A program made the translations under genes and the position numbers. Below are positions 41,204 through 50,512 of a DNA stretch of 64,000 nt, piece after piece. Source of the DNA: Paraburkholderia podalyriae. Lineage in GTDB: Bacteria; Pseudomonadota; Gammaproteobacteria; Burkholderiales; Burkholderiaceae. Below the pieces are notes generated by a model. The model saw only the letters and a list, made by a program, of their open reading frames with translations, did no database searches and was not told the origin of the DNA. Positions within the stretch are counted from its first letter, which is position 1. Each line of letters starts with the position of its first letter. The DNA lies in assembly GCF_014397785.1 (NCBI RefSeq), contig NZ_VZQQ01000018.1, positions 62,001 through 126,000 on the forward strand. Direction: 5' to 3'.

Positions 41204-41221
41204 TAAACGTCTAGACGTTTA
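41204..41221. promoter_or_regulatory. PhnF operator palindrome
   Basis: TAAACGTCTAGACGTTTA is a perfect 18-bp palindrome with the central TCTAGA typical of HutC/PhnF-type GntR sites. It lies 48 bp upstream of the phnG start and 115 bp from phnF, positioned to repress both operons. Confidence 0.75.
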
Positions 41222-41269
41222 GATGAATAGATGCTCCAATGTACACTCGCTGGATCGACAGGAAATCCG

Positions 41270-41776
41270 ATGAGCCCGAGTTCCGTTCCTCCCTCTTCGC
41301 CGCTGCCGGCCGTGTCTTCGGCGGCGCGGCGCGCCTGGATGGCCGTGCTGGCGCGTACGCCGCGCGCCGACCTCGAAGCGGCGCTGCAGCGCGCGCTGCA
41401 AGGCCGCCCCACCCCCGCGTACGACTGGCTGCGTCCCCCTGAAATCGGCCTCGCGATGGTGCGAGGGCGGATCGGCGGCAGCGGCGACCCGTTCAATCTC
41501 GGTGAGGCAACGCTCACGCGCGCCACGCTGCGTCTGCATGCCAGCGGCGACGCCGAGGCCACCGTCGGCGTCGCCTGCCATCTGGGACGCGACCGCCGTC
41601 GCGCCGAACTGGCCGCTCTCGCCGATGCTTTGCTGCAGATGCCCGAGCATCATGACAGCCTGCAGCGTCAATTGATCGAGCCGTTCGCCGCGCAACAACG
41701 GACGCGGCGCGCGCAACAGCAACAGGATGCCGCGGCGACGCGCGTCGAATTCTTCACGATGGTGCGAGGCGACTGA
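41270..41776 (+). CDS. phnG: C-P lyase subunit PhnG
   Basis: 168 residues: AARRAWMAVLARTPRADLEAAL and EIGLAMVRGRIGGSGDPFNLGEATLTRATLRL are the PhnG core motifs, ending with a positively charged helix and FFTMVRGD. PhnG, H, I and J form the C-P lyase core; PhnG and PhnI together start the conversion of phosphonate and ATP to the ribose triphosphonate. GGAAAT precedes the ATG at 41270. The stop overlaps the phnH start as TGATG. Confidence 0.92.
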   Translation: MSPSSVPPSSPLPAVSSAARRAWMAVLARTPRADLEAALQRALQGRPTPAYDWLRPPEIGLAMVRGRIGGSGDPFNLGEATLTRATLRLHASGDAEATVGVACHLGRDRRRAELAALADALLQMPEHHDSLQRQLIEPFAAQQRTRRAQQQQDAAATRVEFFTMVRGD

Positions 41777-42387
41777 TGGAACATTCACCGATTGCGTTGT
41801 CCGCGCTGACGCCGGGTTTCGCGGACCCGGTCCACGATACCCAGGCCGTGTTTCGCACGCTGCTCGACGCGTTGTCGCGGCCCGGCACGATCGGCGTGAT
41901 CCATGACGTGCTGCCCGCGTTGCGCAACACACCAGTTGAACCCGCCGCGTTCGCCGCGCTGCTGACGCTGTGCGACTACGCGACGCCGGTCTGGCTCGCG
42001 CAGCCCGATACCGCGCTCGCGTCGGCGTTGCGTTTCCATACCGGCGCGCCGCTCGTCGAGGCGCCCGGCGCGGCCGCGTTCGCGTATGTGCACGATGCCG
42101 ACGCGTGGCCGCCGCTCGAAAGCTTCGCGCCCGGCAGCGACGAGTCGCCCGAACAGTCGGCCACGCTGCTGATCCGCGTCGACGCGCTGAGCGGCGGCAC
42201 ACCGGTCACGCTCAGCGGACCCGGCATTCGCGGTACCGAAACAATTTCGCCGGTCGGTCTTCCCGCGCGGTTCTGGCAAGAACGCGCGATGCTCGCACCG
42301 CTGTTTCCGTGCGGCATCGACTGTTATCTGGTTTGCGGCCTGCGCGTGATCGGCCTGCCGCGCACAACTGAAGCGAAGGTGAACTGA
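41776..42387 (+). CDS. phnH: C-P lyase subunit PhnH
   Basis: 203 residues with the PhnH pattern: LTPGFADPVHDTQAVFRTLLDALSRPGTI at the N-terminus, LLTLCDYATPVWLA, and GPGIRGTETISPVGLPARFWQERAMLAPLFPCGID, RVIGLPRTTE at the end. PhnH is a structural subunit of the core complex, of PLP-transferase-like fold without PLP. The gene overlaps both neighbours by single bases (TGATG), so the operon is tightly coupled. Confidence 0.93.
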   Translation: MEHSPIALSALTPGFADPVHDTQAVFRTLLDALSRPGTIGVIHDVLPALRNTPVEPAAFAALLTLCDYATPVWLAQPDTALASALRFHTGAPLVEAPGAAAFAYVHDADAWPPLESFAPGSDESPEQSATLLIRVDALSGGTPVTLSGPGIRGTETISPVGLPARFWQERAMLAPLFPCGIDCYLVCGLRVIGLPRTTEAKVN

Positions 42388-43523
42388 TGTACGTTGCCGT
42401 CAAAGGTGGGGAACGCGCGATCGAGGCGTCGTGGCGCCTGCTCGACAAAGCGCGCCGCGGCGATACGCAGATCGCCGAACTGAGCGTCGCGCAGATTCGC
42501 GAGCAGTTGCGGCTCGCGGTCGCGCGGGTGATGACCGAAGGCTCGGTCTACGACGAAGAGCTCGCCGCGCTCGCAATCAAGCAGGCGGCCGGCGATCTGG
42601 TCGAAGCGATCTTCCTGCTGCGCGCGTATCGCACCACGTTGCCGCGCTTCGGCTATACGCGTGCGATCGATACCGAAACGATGCAGGTCGAGCGGCGCAT
42701 CTCGGCGACCTTCAAGGACCTGCCCGGCGGCCAGCTGCTCGGCGCGACCTATGACTACACGCAGCGTCTGCTCGATTTCGCGTTGCTGGCCGATGGTGAT
42801 GGTGCACAGCAAGGCGTGACGCGAGGCAGCGGGCCGGTTCCGCAAGAGCCGCCCGCGCCGGAATCGATGCCGCGCGTCGTGTCGCTGCTCGACAAGGAAG
42901 GCCTGATCGAACAGGAGCGCCCGACACCCGATGGCGCGCAACCCGGCGATCTGTCGCGCGAACCGCTCGCGTTTCCGGCGAGCCGCGCAACGCGTCTGCA
43001 AAATCTCGCGCGTGGCGACGAAGGCTTCCTGCTCGCGATGGGCTATGCGACGCAGCGCGGCTACGCGCACTCGCATCCGTTCGCGGGCGAGATCCGCTTC
43101 GGCACGATCGCGCTCGAGATGGACCTCGACGAACTCGGCGAAGCAGTCGACATCGGCGATATCGACATCACCGAGTGCCAGATGATCAACCAGTTCGCGG
43201 GCAGCGGCGCGGTGCCGCCCGCCTTCACGCAAGGCTACGGTCTCGCGTTCGGCCACTCGGAGCGCAAAGCGATGGCGATGGCGCTGGTCGATCGCGCGTT
43301 GCGCGCCGAAGAACTCGGCGAAACGCTCGCGTCGCCGACGCAGGACATCGAATTCATGCTATCGCATAGCGACAACGTCGAGGCGTCGGGTTTCGTGCAG
43401 CACCTGAAGCTGCCGCATTACGTCGACTTCCAGGCGGAGCTGGAACTGGTACGGCGTCTGCGCGCGCAGCATCACAGCCACGATGAAACAAGCCGCGAGA
43501 CCGGCAAGGAGCAGGCAGCATGA
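42387..43523 (+). CDS. phnI: C-P lyase subunit PhnI
   Basis: 378 residues: MYVAVKGGERAIEASWRLLDKARRGD is the invariant PhnI start, followed by QIREQLRLAVARVMTEGSVYDEELAALAIKQAAGDLVEAIFLLRAYRTTLPR, GYAHSHPFAGEIRFG and HVKLPHYVDFQAEL-type C-terminus (HLKLPHYVDFQAE). PhnI is the nucleosidase/transferase that displaces adenine from ATP with the phosphonate, needing G, H and L. It overlaps phnJ by 4 bp (ATGA). Confidence 0.95.
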   Translation: MYVAVKGGERAIEASWRLLDKARRGDTQIAELSVAQIREQLRLAVARVMTEGSVYDEELAALAIKQAAGDLVEAIFLLRAYRTTLPRFGYTRAIDTETMQVERRISATFKDLPGGQLLGATYDYTQRLLDFALLADGDGAQQGVTRGSGPVPQEPPAPESMPRVVSLLDKEGLIEQERPTPDGAQPGDLSREPLAFPASRATRLQNLARGDEGFLLAMGYATQRGYAHSHPFAGEIRFGTIALEMDLDELGEAVDIGDIDITECQMINQFAGSGAVPPAFTQGYGLAFGHSERKAMAMALVDRALRAEELGETLASPTQDIEFMLSHSDNVEASGFVQHLKLPHYVDFQAELELVRRLRAQHHSHDETSRETGKEQAA

Positions 43524-44452
43524 ACGCGCCCGACACCGCCGTTGCCAACACCTCATACGACAGCGCCGCACACGGCTACAACTTCGCGTATCTCGACGAG
43601 CAGACCAAGCGCATGCTGCGCCGCGCGCTGCTGAAGGCAGTCGCCGTGCCGGGCTACCAGGTGCCGTTCGCGTCGCGCGAAATGCCGCTGCCGTATGGCT
43701 GGGGCACCGGCGGCATCCAGGTGACGGCCGCGATCATCGGCAAAACGGACACGCTGAAGGTCATCGATCAGGGCTCGGACGAAACCACCAACGCGGTCAA
43801 CATCCGCCGCTTCTTCGCGCGCACCACGGGCGTGACGACCACGCGGCATACCAGCGAAGCGACGATCATCCAGACGCGGCACCGGATTCCTGAAACGCCG
43901 CTGACCGAGCGGCAGATCCTCGTCTATCAGGTGCCGATGCCCGAGCCGCTGTACCGGCTCGAACCGCGCGTCGCAGAATGCAAAAAGCTGCATGCGCTCG
44001 CCGATTACGGATTGATCAGCGTGAAGCTGTACGAGGACATCGTGCATCACGGCAGCATCGCGACCACCTACGACTACCCGGTGATCGTCAATCATCGCTA
44101 TCTGAGCTCACCGTCGCCGATCCCGAAGTTCGACAATCCGAAGATGCATATGAACGCGGCGCTGCAACTATTCGGCGCGGGCCGCGAACGCCGCATCCAC
44201 GCGATTCCGCCTTATACGCCGGTGCGCAGCCTCGACTTCGACGATCATCCGTTCGAAGTGCAGAAGTGGCAGCACGCGTGCGCGCTGTGTGGATCGAAGG
44301 AAAGCTTTCTCGACGAAATGATCGTCGACGATGCGGGCACGCGCATGTTCGTGTGCTCCGATAGCGACTACTGTCACGAGCGGCGCGGCGACGGCGAAAT
44401 CGAACCGCCAGCAGCGCTGCCGCGCGCCACGCGCGAAGGAGAATCCGCATGA
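43520..44452 (+). CDS. phnJ: C-P lyase, radical SAM subunit PhnJ
   Basis: 310 residues with the PhnJ iron-sulfur cluster pattern near the C-terminus: CALC, then FVCSDSDYC, giving CxxC-x21-Cx5C as in Escherichia coli. The core includes GYNFAYLDEQTKRMLRRALLKAVAVPGYQVPFASREMPLPYGWGTGG and TTYDYPVIVNHRYLSSPSPIPKFDNPKMHMNAALQLFGAGRERRIHAIPPYT. PhnJ cleaves the C-P bond by radical SAM chemistry, releasing the alkane and ribose cyclic phosphate. It is coupled to phnI and phnK by 4-bp overlaps. Confidence 0.95.
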   Translation: MNAPDTAVANTSYDSAAHGYNFAYLDEQTKRMLRRALLKAVAVPGYQVPFASREMPLPYGWGTGGIQVTAAIIGKTDTLKVIDQGSDETTNAVNIRRFFARTTGVTTTRHTSEATIIQTRHRIPETPLTERQILVYQVPMPEPLYRLEPRVAECKKLHALADYGLISVKLYEDIVHHGSIATTYDYPVIVNHRYLSSPSPIPKFDNPKMHMNAALQLFGAGRERRIHAIPPYTPVRSLDFDDHPFEVQKWQHACALCGSKESFLDEMIVDDAGTRMFVCSDSDYCHERRGDGEIEPPAALPRATREGESA

Positions 44453-45219
44453 CGCCGCTTCTGAGCGCACGCGCGCTCACCAAACAATATGGCGGCCGCA
44501 ACGGTTGCCGCAACGTGAGCTTCGATCTGTATCCGGGCGAGGTGCTGTGCATCGTCGGCGAATCGGGCTCGGGCAAAACCACGCTGCTCAACACGCTGGC
44601 GCTGAAGACCGAGGCCGATAGCGGCTCGCTGCACTACACCGCGTCGCATGGCGACTCGCTCGATCTGCGCGCGCTGTCCGAGCCGCGCCGCCGTCTGCTG
44701 ATGCGCACCGAGTGGGGCTTCGTGCAGCAGAATCCGCGCGACGGCCTGCGCAGCGGCGTATCGGCCGGGGCCAACATCGGCGAGCCGTTGATGGCGGTCG
44801 GCGCGCGCCACTACGGCGAGATTCGCCGCATGGCCACGCAATGGATGGAGCGCGTCGAGCTCGACGCGACGCGCATCGACGAATTCCCCGCCGCGTTTTC
44901 GGGCGGCATGCAGCAGCGTCTGCAGATCGCGCGCAATCTCGTCACCGGTCCGCGGCTGGTGTTCATGGACGAACCGACCGCCGGTCTCGACGTATCCGTG
45001 CAGGCGCGTCTGCTCGATTTGCTGCGCACGCTGAGCTCGACGCTGCATCTGTCGGTGCTGATCGTCACGCACGATATCGGCGTCGCGCGTCTACTCGCGC
45101 ATCGGCTCATCGTGATGCAGGCGGGCGAAGTCGTCGAAGCCGGCCTGACCGATCAGGTGCTCGACGATCCGCAGCACCCTTATACGCAAACGCTGGTTTC
45201 CTCGGTTCTGCCGGTTTGA
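44449..45219 (+). CDS. phnK: C-P lyase ABC protein PhnK
   Basis: 256 residues, ABC ATPase: Walker A GESGSGKTTLLN, the loop WGFVQQNPRDGLRSGVSAGANIGEPLM typical of PhnK, signature FSGGMQQRLQIARNL, Walker B LVFMDEPTAGLDVSV and H-loop IVTHD. PhnK binds the GHIJ core and is not a transporter. 8 bp separate its stop from phnL. Confidence 0.94.
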   Translation: MTPLLSARALTKQYGGRNGCRNVSFDLYPGEVLCIVGESGSGKTTLLNTLALKTEADSGSLHYTASHGDSLDLRALSEPRRRLLMRTEWGFVQQNPRDGLRSGVSAGANIGEPLMAVGARHYGEIRRMATQWMERVELDATRIDEFPAAFSGGMQQRLQIARNLVTGPRLVFMDEPTAGLDVSVQARLLDLLRTLSSTLHLSVLIVTHDIGVARLLAHRLIVMQAGEVVEAGLTDQVLDDPQHPYTQTLVSSVLPV

Positions 45220-45227
45220 GGCTCACA

Positions 45228-46025
45228 ATGCGATCCACTGAGGTAGTCATCGACGCAGACAGCAATGCGCGCCACGGCGAGCGCGCTTTCGCCGACAACG
45301 CGGCGCTGATGCTGCGCGCCACCGGCATCGGCAAGACTTTCACGCTGCACGGCCAGGGCGGCGTGCGGATCGACGCGCTCGCGAATGTGTCGCTCGAGGT
45401 CGAGCGCGGCGAATGCGTGGTGCTGGTCGGGCCGTCGGGTGCGGGCAAGAGCACGCTGCTGCGCTGTCTGTATGGCAACTATCTGGCGAGCAGCGGCTCG
45501 ATCGCGATTCGCGACACCAGCGATCACGGCCGGCCTGTCACGATCACCGGTGCCGAACCGCGTGAGGTGCTGCGTCTGCGCCGTGGCGTGGTCGGCTACG
45601 TGAGCCAGTTTTTGCGCGTGATTCCGCGCGTGCCGACGCTTGCGCTGGTCGCCGAGCCGTTGGTGTTGCACGGCGTCGCCGAACACGAAGCCAGCGCGCG
45701 CGCCGCTGGATTGCTCGCGCGGCTGAACGTGCCCAAGCGTCTGTGGTCGCTCGCGCCCGCGACGTTTTCGGGCGGCGAGCAGCAGCGCGTGAATATCGCG
45801 CGCGGTTTGATCGCCGGGCATCCGCTGTTGCTGCTCGACGAGCCGACCGCTTCGCTCGATGCGGAAAACCGCGACGTGGTGGCCGATCTGATCGTCGAGG
45901 CGCGCGAGCGCGGCGCGGCGATCGTTGGTATCTTTCACGACGAAGAGACACGCAACAAGGTCGCGACGCGCCGCCTCGAACTGCGGCCGCCGCTGCGGCA
46001 CCGATCTGAAACCCGCCCCGACTGA
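45228..46025 (+). CDS. phnL: C-P lyase ABC protein PhnL
   Basis: 265 residues, ABC ATPase: Walker A GPSGAGKSTLLRCLYGNY, signature FSGGEQQRVNIARGL, Walker B LLLLDEPTASLDAENR and H-loop IFHDEE. The unusually long N-terminus (about 25 residues before LRATGIGKTFTLHGQGG) is not conserved. PhnL stimulates the PhnI reaction. phnM follows after 15 bp with GGAG upstream of its start. Confidence 0.93.
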   Translation: MRSTEVVIDADSNARHGERAFADNAALMLRATGIGKTFTLHGQGGVRIDALANVSLEVERGECVVLVGPSGAGKSTLLRCLYGNYLASSGSIAIRDTSDHGRPVTITGAEPREVLRLRRGVVGYVSQFLRVIPRVPTLALVAEPLVLHGVAEHEASARAAGLLARLNVPKRLWSLAPATFSGGEQQRVNIARGLIAGHPLLLLDEPTASLDAENRDVVADLIVEARERGAAIVGIFHDEETRNKVATRRLELRPPLRHRSETRPD

Positions 46026-46040
46026 CTACGGAGCAAGTCG

Positions 46041-47174
46041 ATGTTGATCAGCAACGCTCGCATCGTGACGCGAGACGAAGAATTCATAGGCGCCGTGCGC
46101 GTCGAAGACGGCGTGATTCGCGACGTCGAACGCGGCGCGAGTTCGGCGCGCGACGCCGAAGACTGGGACGGCGATTATCTGCTGCCCGGTCTGATCGAAC
46201 TGCATACGGACAATCTCGAGAAGCACCTGGTGCCGCGTCCCGGCGTCGAATGGAATACCGACGCGGCCTTCGTGATCCACGACGCGCAGGTCGCCGCAGC
46301 CGGCATCACGACGGTATTCGACGCGCTCGCGATCGGCTCGCGCTCGAACGTTGGGCTGCGTAACCGCGATGTGCAGACGCAATGCGCCGATTCGCTGCTG
46401 CGGCTGTCCACGCGTCGACTGCTGCGCGCCGAGCACTTTCTGCATCTGCGCTGCGAGATCGCGACCGCCGACGTACTAGAGGTATTCGATTCGCTGTGTG
46501 CGCATCCGCTGCTGCGGCTCGCGTCGGTGATGGACCATACGCCGGGCCAGCGCCAATGGCACGACCGCGAGCAATGGCGCCGCTACCAGGAACGCAACGG
46601 CAAGATGAGCGACGAGCGCGTCGCGACCGCGCTCGCCGAGCTTGCGGTCGAACAGGCGCGTTACGCGGATGCGCACCGCCGCGAGATCGTCGAGCGTTGC
46701 GGGCGGCTCGGCATTCCGGTCGCGAGCCACGACGACACGCTGATCGAGCACGTCGAACAGGCGAAGGCCGAGGGCATCGTGCTCGCCGAATTCCCGACCA
46801 CGCGCATCGCCGCGCAAGCCGCGCGCGAGCACGGCATCGCGACGATCATGGGCGCGCCGAACATCGTGCGCGGCGGCTCGCATTCGGGCAACGTGTCGGC
46901 GCTCGAGCTCGCGCGCGCGGACCTGCTCGACATTCTGTCGTCGGATTACGTGCCATCGAGCTTGCTGAGTGCGGTGTTCGATCTCGTCGAAAAAGCGGGC
47001 TGGCCGCTGCCGCGCGCGATGGCAACGGTCTCGGCCGAACCGGCGCGCACCGCCGGCCTCACGGATCGCGGCGCGATCGAGCCGGGCCTGCGCGCCGACC
47101 TCGTGCGCGTGACGATGCTCGACAGGCTGCCGGTGCCGCGCGCGACTTATCGCGGCGGAGTGCGGATCGTTTGA
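46041..47174 (+). CDS. phnM: Ribose-triphosphonate diphosphatase PhnM
   Basis: 377 residues of the amidohydrolase superfamily: LLPGLIELHTDNLEKHLVPRPGVEWNTDAA is the metal-binding PhnM start, followed by HDAQVAAAGITTVFDAL, VMDHTPGQRQW, PVASHDDTLIEHVEQA and LSSDYVPSSLL. PhnM hydrolyses 5-triphosphoribosyl phosphonate to diphosphate and the monophosphate on which PhnJ acts. It is the last gene of the plus-strand operon; no phnO, phnP or phnCDE follows. Confidence 0.94.
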   Translation: MLISNARIVTRDEEFIGAVRVEDGVIRDVERGASSARDAEDWDGDYLLPGLIELHTDNLEKHLVPRPGVEWNTDAAFVIHDAQVAAAGITTVFDALAIGSRSNVGLRNRDVQTQCADSLLRLSTRRLLRAEHFLHLRCEIATADVLEVFDSLCAHPLLRLASVMDHTPGQRQWHDREQWRRYQERNGKMSDERVATALAELAVEQARYADAHRREIVERCGRLGIPVASHDDTLIEHVEQAKAEGIVLAEFPTTRIAAQAAREHGIATIMGAPNIVRGGSHSGNVSALELARADLLDILSSDYVPSSLLSAVFDLVEKAGWPLPRAMATVSAEPARTAGLTDRGAIEPGLRADLVRVTMLDRLPVPRATYRGGVRIV

Positions 47175-47200
47175 GTGGGCTATATGAGCGCGCCTGCGTC

Positions 47201-48031
47201 TCAGCTCGACAACGGCACGCGCTCAGGTTCGTCCGCCTCGAACCAGGCGGGGTTGCGCTCGGCGATCGGGCCGAGCGACACGAGGATTTCGCGCAGATGG
47301 CGGCGCATCGCGTCTTCGGCGGCTGTCGGGTCGTGCGCGCGCAGTCCGGCCAGGATCTTCGCGTGCTGGCGGATCAGCAGATCGAGCGGCGACACATCGG
47401 GTAGGCTCAGATAGCGCACGCGGTCCATTTGCGCCTTGATGTCCTGGATCGTTTCCCACGCGGCCGTGCAGTCGATTGCCCGGGCGATCGCGTAGTGGAA
47501 CGCTTCGTCGAGCGCGAGAAACGCGGCCGTGTCGTTCGCTTTCGCCGCGAGTTTCTGCTCGCGCAGATTCTCGGCGAGCGCCTGCAACTGCTCGTCGGTA
47601 ATCGAAACCGCCGCCTTGCGCACCACCGCGGTTTCGATCGCCTCGCGAATGAAGCGTCCTTCGCGCACCCGACGCGGAGAAATCCGCTTCACGAAGGTGC
47701 CGCGCTGCGGCAGCACTTGCAACACGCCCGCCTCGACCAGCTTGATGAATGCTTCACGTACAGGCTGGCGAGACACCTGAAACATGTCCGAGACCTCCTT
47801 CTCCGACAGCGGCGTGCCCGGCACCATCTGGCCGACGAAAATCGCCTCGCGCAGCGCGCGGAAAATCTGTTTGCCGATCGGCTCGTGAGAATCGAACGAC
47901 AGGTGTGCGGTCAGGTCGGGCAGCCCGACGCGCGCGTTAGCCTGCGCGGCGGCGCGGCCACGCTTGCGTGGCGCGCTCGACGCGGCGGCGGAAGAAGACG
48001 GGAGCTCGGCGAGATGATTGCTGGTGGGCAT
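47201..48031 (-). CDS. GntR/FadR-family regulator of hexonate genes
   Basis: 276 residues: after a disordered, basic leader of about 45 residues comes PIGKQIFRALREAIFVGQMVPGTPLSEKEVSDMFQVSRQPVREAFIKLVEAGVLQVLPQRGTFV, a GntR winged helix, then the FCD domain with metal ligands (DEAFHYAIARA and HAKILAGL, RRHLREIL). It is the last gene of the manD-idnD-MFS operon and is probably its repressor, with hexonate or fructuronate as likely signal. The start is uncertain: ATG 48031, or a TTG two codons earlier. Confidence 0.82.
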   Translation of the reverse strand: MPTSNHLAELPSSSAAASSAPRKRGRAAAQANARVGLPDLTAHLSFDSHEPIGKQIFRALREAIFVGQMVPGTPLSEKEVSDMFQVSRQPVREAFIKLVEAGVLQVLPQRGTFVKRISPRRVREGRFIREAIETAVVRKAAVSITDEQLQALAENLREQKLAAKANDTAAFLALDEAFHYAIARAIDCTAAWETIQDIKAQMDRVRYLSLPDVSPLDLLIRQHAKILAGLRAHDPTAAEDAMRRHLREILVSLGPIAERNPAWFEADEPERVPLSS

Positions 48032-48079
48032 TGGCAAAGCAGCGAATAGCGGCGGATCGGAAGCGAATAAAAGCTCCGC

Positions 48080-48086
48080 ACCATAC
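48080..48086. promoter_or_regulatory. Candidate GntR half-site (ACCATAC)
   Basis: ACCATACTACCAT lies over the MFS stop codon, just upstream of gntR, and shares ACCATAC with the divergent promoter region at 51966-51972. Only the heptamer is shared, so support is weak. Confidence 0.25.
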
Positions 48087-49384
48087 TACCATGCGCGCTC
48101 GACCGTCAAAGTGCCCGCGCGCGGCTCACGCACCCATATCAAGGAACAGACGGCGCCGAGCACCGCAATCGCGCCTGCCAGCACGAACGCGCTGCCGTAT
48201 GCACCATGCGTCGCCTCGACGATAAAGCCGGTCACCGCCGGCCCGATCACGCCGGCCAGGTTCGCCAGCAGATGCACGAAGCCGCCCACGCCGCCGACGT
48301 GTTCGCGCGGCACGGTGTCCTGGATCACGGCCCAATAGACGGCGCCCGTCGCATAGAGGAAAAAGATCGACACCGACATCAGCGCGACCGCGCCCTGCAT
48401 ACTGGAGACGCGCCCGGCGAGAGCAACGCACAGCGCCGCCGCGCCGAGGCAAGTGCCGAGCACGAGCTTGCGCGACAACAACGGCTTGCCCGTGATGCGC
48501 AGAATCAGGTCCGAAATGAAGCCGCCGGCCGCGAGGCCGATGCTGCCGAGCAGCCACGGAATCACGGTCGCGATGCTCATGTCGTGCAGGCTCAGGTGAT
48601 GCGCGTCGGTCAGGTAGCTCGGGAACCACGACAGAAAAAAGAACAGCACGTAGTTGTAGGAGAAGAACGCGAACGCGGTCGCGAGAATGATCGGCTTGCG
48701 CAGGAAGTGGCCGAGCCCCGGCTTGCCCTGCTCGCTGCCGCCTGCGTGTACAAACGCGGGCTCGTCCGTCTGGCCGGCGCGGATCAGGTCGAGCTCGGCC
48801 GGCGTAATGCGCGTCTGCTGATGCGGATGCTCGGTCGTCGTCAGCGACCACAGCACGAGCCACGCGAGGCCGAATAGCATGATCGCGACGAACGCCCAGC
48901 GCCAGCCGAACTGCACGGCCATGAAACCGACCACAGGGCCCGCCAGCGCGCCGCCGAGCGGCGTGCCCGAACTGATCACGCCGATCGCGCTCGCCACCTC
49001 GCGGCGCGGAAACCAGTTGTTGACCATCTTGCTGGTCGATGAGCTGAACGGCCCTTCCCCCATGCCGAACAGCACGCGCAGCACGATCAGCGAACCGATG
49101 CCGCTCGCGAGCGCGGTCGCGCCGCAGAACACCGACCACACGCCCATCGCGGTACCGAACACCCGTTTCGCGCCGACCTTGTCGGACGCCAGACCGCCGA
49201 CGAAATTGAATAGCGCATAACCGATGAAAAAGCTGCTGAACACGACGCCCATCTGCGCGTGCGAAAAATTGAGGTCCTTCTGGATCAACGGCGCGGCGAT
49301 CGACAGCGCCGCGCGATCGAGGTAGTTGATGACGCCTGCCAGGAACAGCAGCGCGACGACGAACCAGCGTTGACTCTTGATCAT
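48086..49384 (-). CDS. MFS transporter, anion:cation symporter (hexonate/hexuronate type)
   Basis: 432 residues with 12 predicted helices. Motifs of the ACS family include RWFVVALLFLAGVINYLDRAALSIAAPLI, GYALFNFVGGLASDKVGAKRVFG and VNNWFPRREVASAIGVISSGTPLGGALAGPVVGF, as in ExuT, GudP and DgoT. It would import a hexonate or hexuronate with protons or sodium. The locus (D-mannonate dehydratase, idonate/gulonate-type dehydrogenase, fructuronate reductase) points to gulonate, idonate, mannonate or glucuronate as cargo. Confidence 0.87.
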   Translation of the reverse strand: MIKSQRWFVVALLFLAGVINYLDRAALSIAAPLIQKDLNFSHAQMGVVFSSFFIGYALFNFVGGLASDKVGAKRVFGTAMGVWSVFCGATALASGIGSLIVLRVLFGMGEGPFSSSTSKMVNNWFPRREVASAIGVISSGTPLGGALAGPVVGFMAVQFGWRWAFVAIMLFGLAWLVLWSLTTTEHPHQQTRITPAELDLIRAGQTDEPAFVHAGGSEQGKPGLGHFLRKPIILATAFAFFSYNYVLFFFLSWFPSYLTDAHHLSLHDMSIATVIPWLLGSIGLAAGGFISDLILRITGKPLLSRKLVLGTCLGAAALCVALAGRVSSMQGAVALMSVSIFFLYATGAVYWAVIQDTVPREHVGGVGGFVHLLANLAGVIGPAVTGFIVEATHGAYGSAFVLAGAIAVLGAVCSLIWVREPRAGTLTVERAW

Positions 49385-49465
49385 CGGATGTCTCCTTCGG
49401 TGGCGCCTCTTGATGGGCGTTCGACGTTGCTTCCGGGTTTGGGTTGGGGTGGCGGACGGCGCGCT

Positions 49466-50512
49466 TCAATCGAACGTCAGATGGACCTTCATCGACTGCG
49501 AGCGGTCCAGCGCAACTTCGAATGCATGATTCGCGTCGTGCATCGCGAACGCGTGCGTCATCAGCGGACGCAGGTCGAGCTTGCCGGCGGCGATTTCATC
49601 GGCGGCCACCGCGTATTCGTCGGTAAAGCGAAACGAGCCGCGATAGCAGAGCTCTTTCGCCATCACGAGATTCGCTGCGACCGGCGACTGCCTCGCCGGC
49701 AGATTGCCGACCTGGATCACGGTGCCGCCCGCGCGCGCCGAGCGCAACGCCGTGTCGAGCCCCGCCGGACTGCCCGATGCTTCGATGACGACATCGAACG
49801 TGCCGCGCCTGTCGGACCACGTCGCGATCGTCGCGGTATCGGCGGCATTCACGGTCTGGTCCGCGCCGAGTTGCCGCGCGAGCGCCAGCGCGCGCTCGGA
49901 CAGATCGACTGCGACCACGCGATGCGCGCCGGCGCGTCGCGCCACACTGAGCAGCATGCAGCCGATCGGACCGCAGCCGACCAGCAGCACGCGCGCGCCC
50001 ACCAGCGAGCCCGCCTGCCTCACCGCATGCAATGCGACGGCGAGCGGCTCGGCCATCGACGCCTGCGCGAAATCGACGCCGTCCGGCACCGGCACGCATT
50101 GCCGCGCAGTCACGACGATGTACTGGCGGAACATGCCCTGGGTGTGCGGAAACGTCGACGCACTGCCCATGAAGCGCATGTTCAGGCAATGATTGGGCAT
50201 CCCGGCCGCGCAAAAGCGGCATGTGCCGCACGCCAGACCCGGATTGACGGCGACGCGTTGCCCGCGCGCAAACCCGGGTTGCGCGCTGACGCCCTCGCCG
50301 AGCAGGTCGATTTCACCGGCCACTTCGTGGCCGAGCACGAACGGCTCGCGCACCGCGAAGTCGCCGCTTTTTCCTTTGAAGTAGTACGACAGATCCGAGC
50401 CGCAGATGCCGCCCGCGCGTACACGTACGCGGACCTCCCCCGGACCGGGTTCGGGTGGCTGCATTTCGTCGATGCGGATCAGTTTCGGTTCGTGAAGTAC
50501 GGCTGCGAGCAT
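49466..50512 (-). CDS. Zinc-dependent L-idonate/L-gulonate 5-dehydrogenase
   Basis: 348 residues, medium-chain dehydrogenase: catalytic zinc ligands GGICGSDLSYY and GHEVAGE, structural-zinc cysteines CGTCRFCAAGMPNHC, and NAD-binding GCGPIGCMLLSVARRAGA. It resembles L-idonate 5-dehydrogenase and the RspB proteins that oxidise L-gulonate to D-fructuronate. Placement next to D-mannonate dehydratase (RspA type) and a fructuronate reductase favours the L-gulonate route. The ATG at 50512 starts the catalytic domain. Confidence 0.83.
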   Translation of the reverse strand: MLAAVLHEPKLIRIDEMQPPEPGPGEVRVRVRAGGICGSDLSYYFKGKSGDFAVREPFVLGHEVAGEIDLLGEGVSAQPGFARGQRVAVNPGLACGTCRFCAAGMPNHCLNMRFMGSASTFPHTQGMFRQYIVVTARQCVPVPDGVDFAQASMAEPLAVALHAVRQAGSLVGARVLLVGCGPIGCMLLSVARRAGAHRVVAVDLSERALALARQLGADQTVNAADTATIATWSDRRGTFDVVIEASGSPAGLDTALRSARAGGTVIQVGNLPARQSPVAANLVMAKELCYRGSFRFTDEYAVAADEIAAGKLDLRPLMTHAFAMHDANHAFEVALDRSQSMKVHLTFD

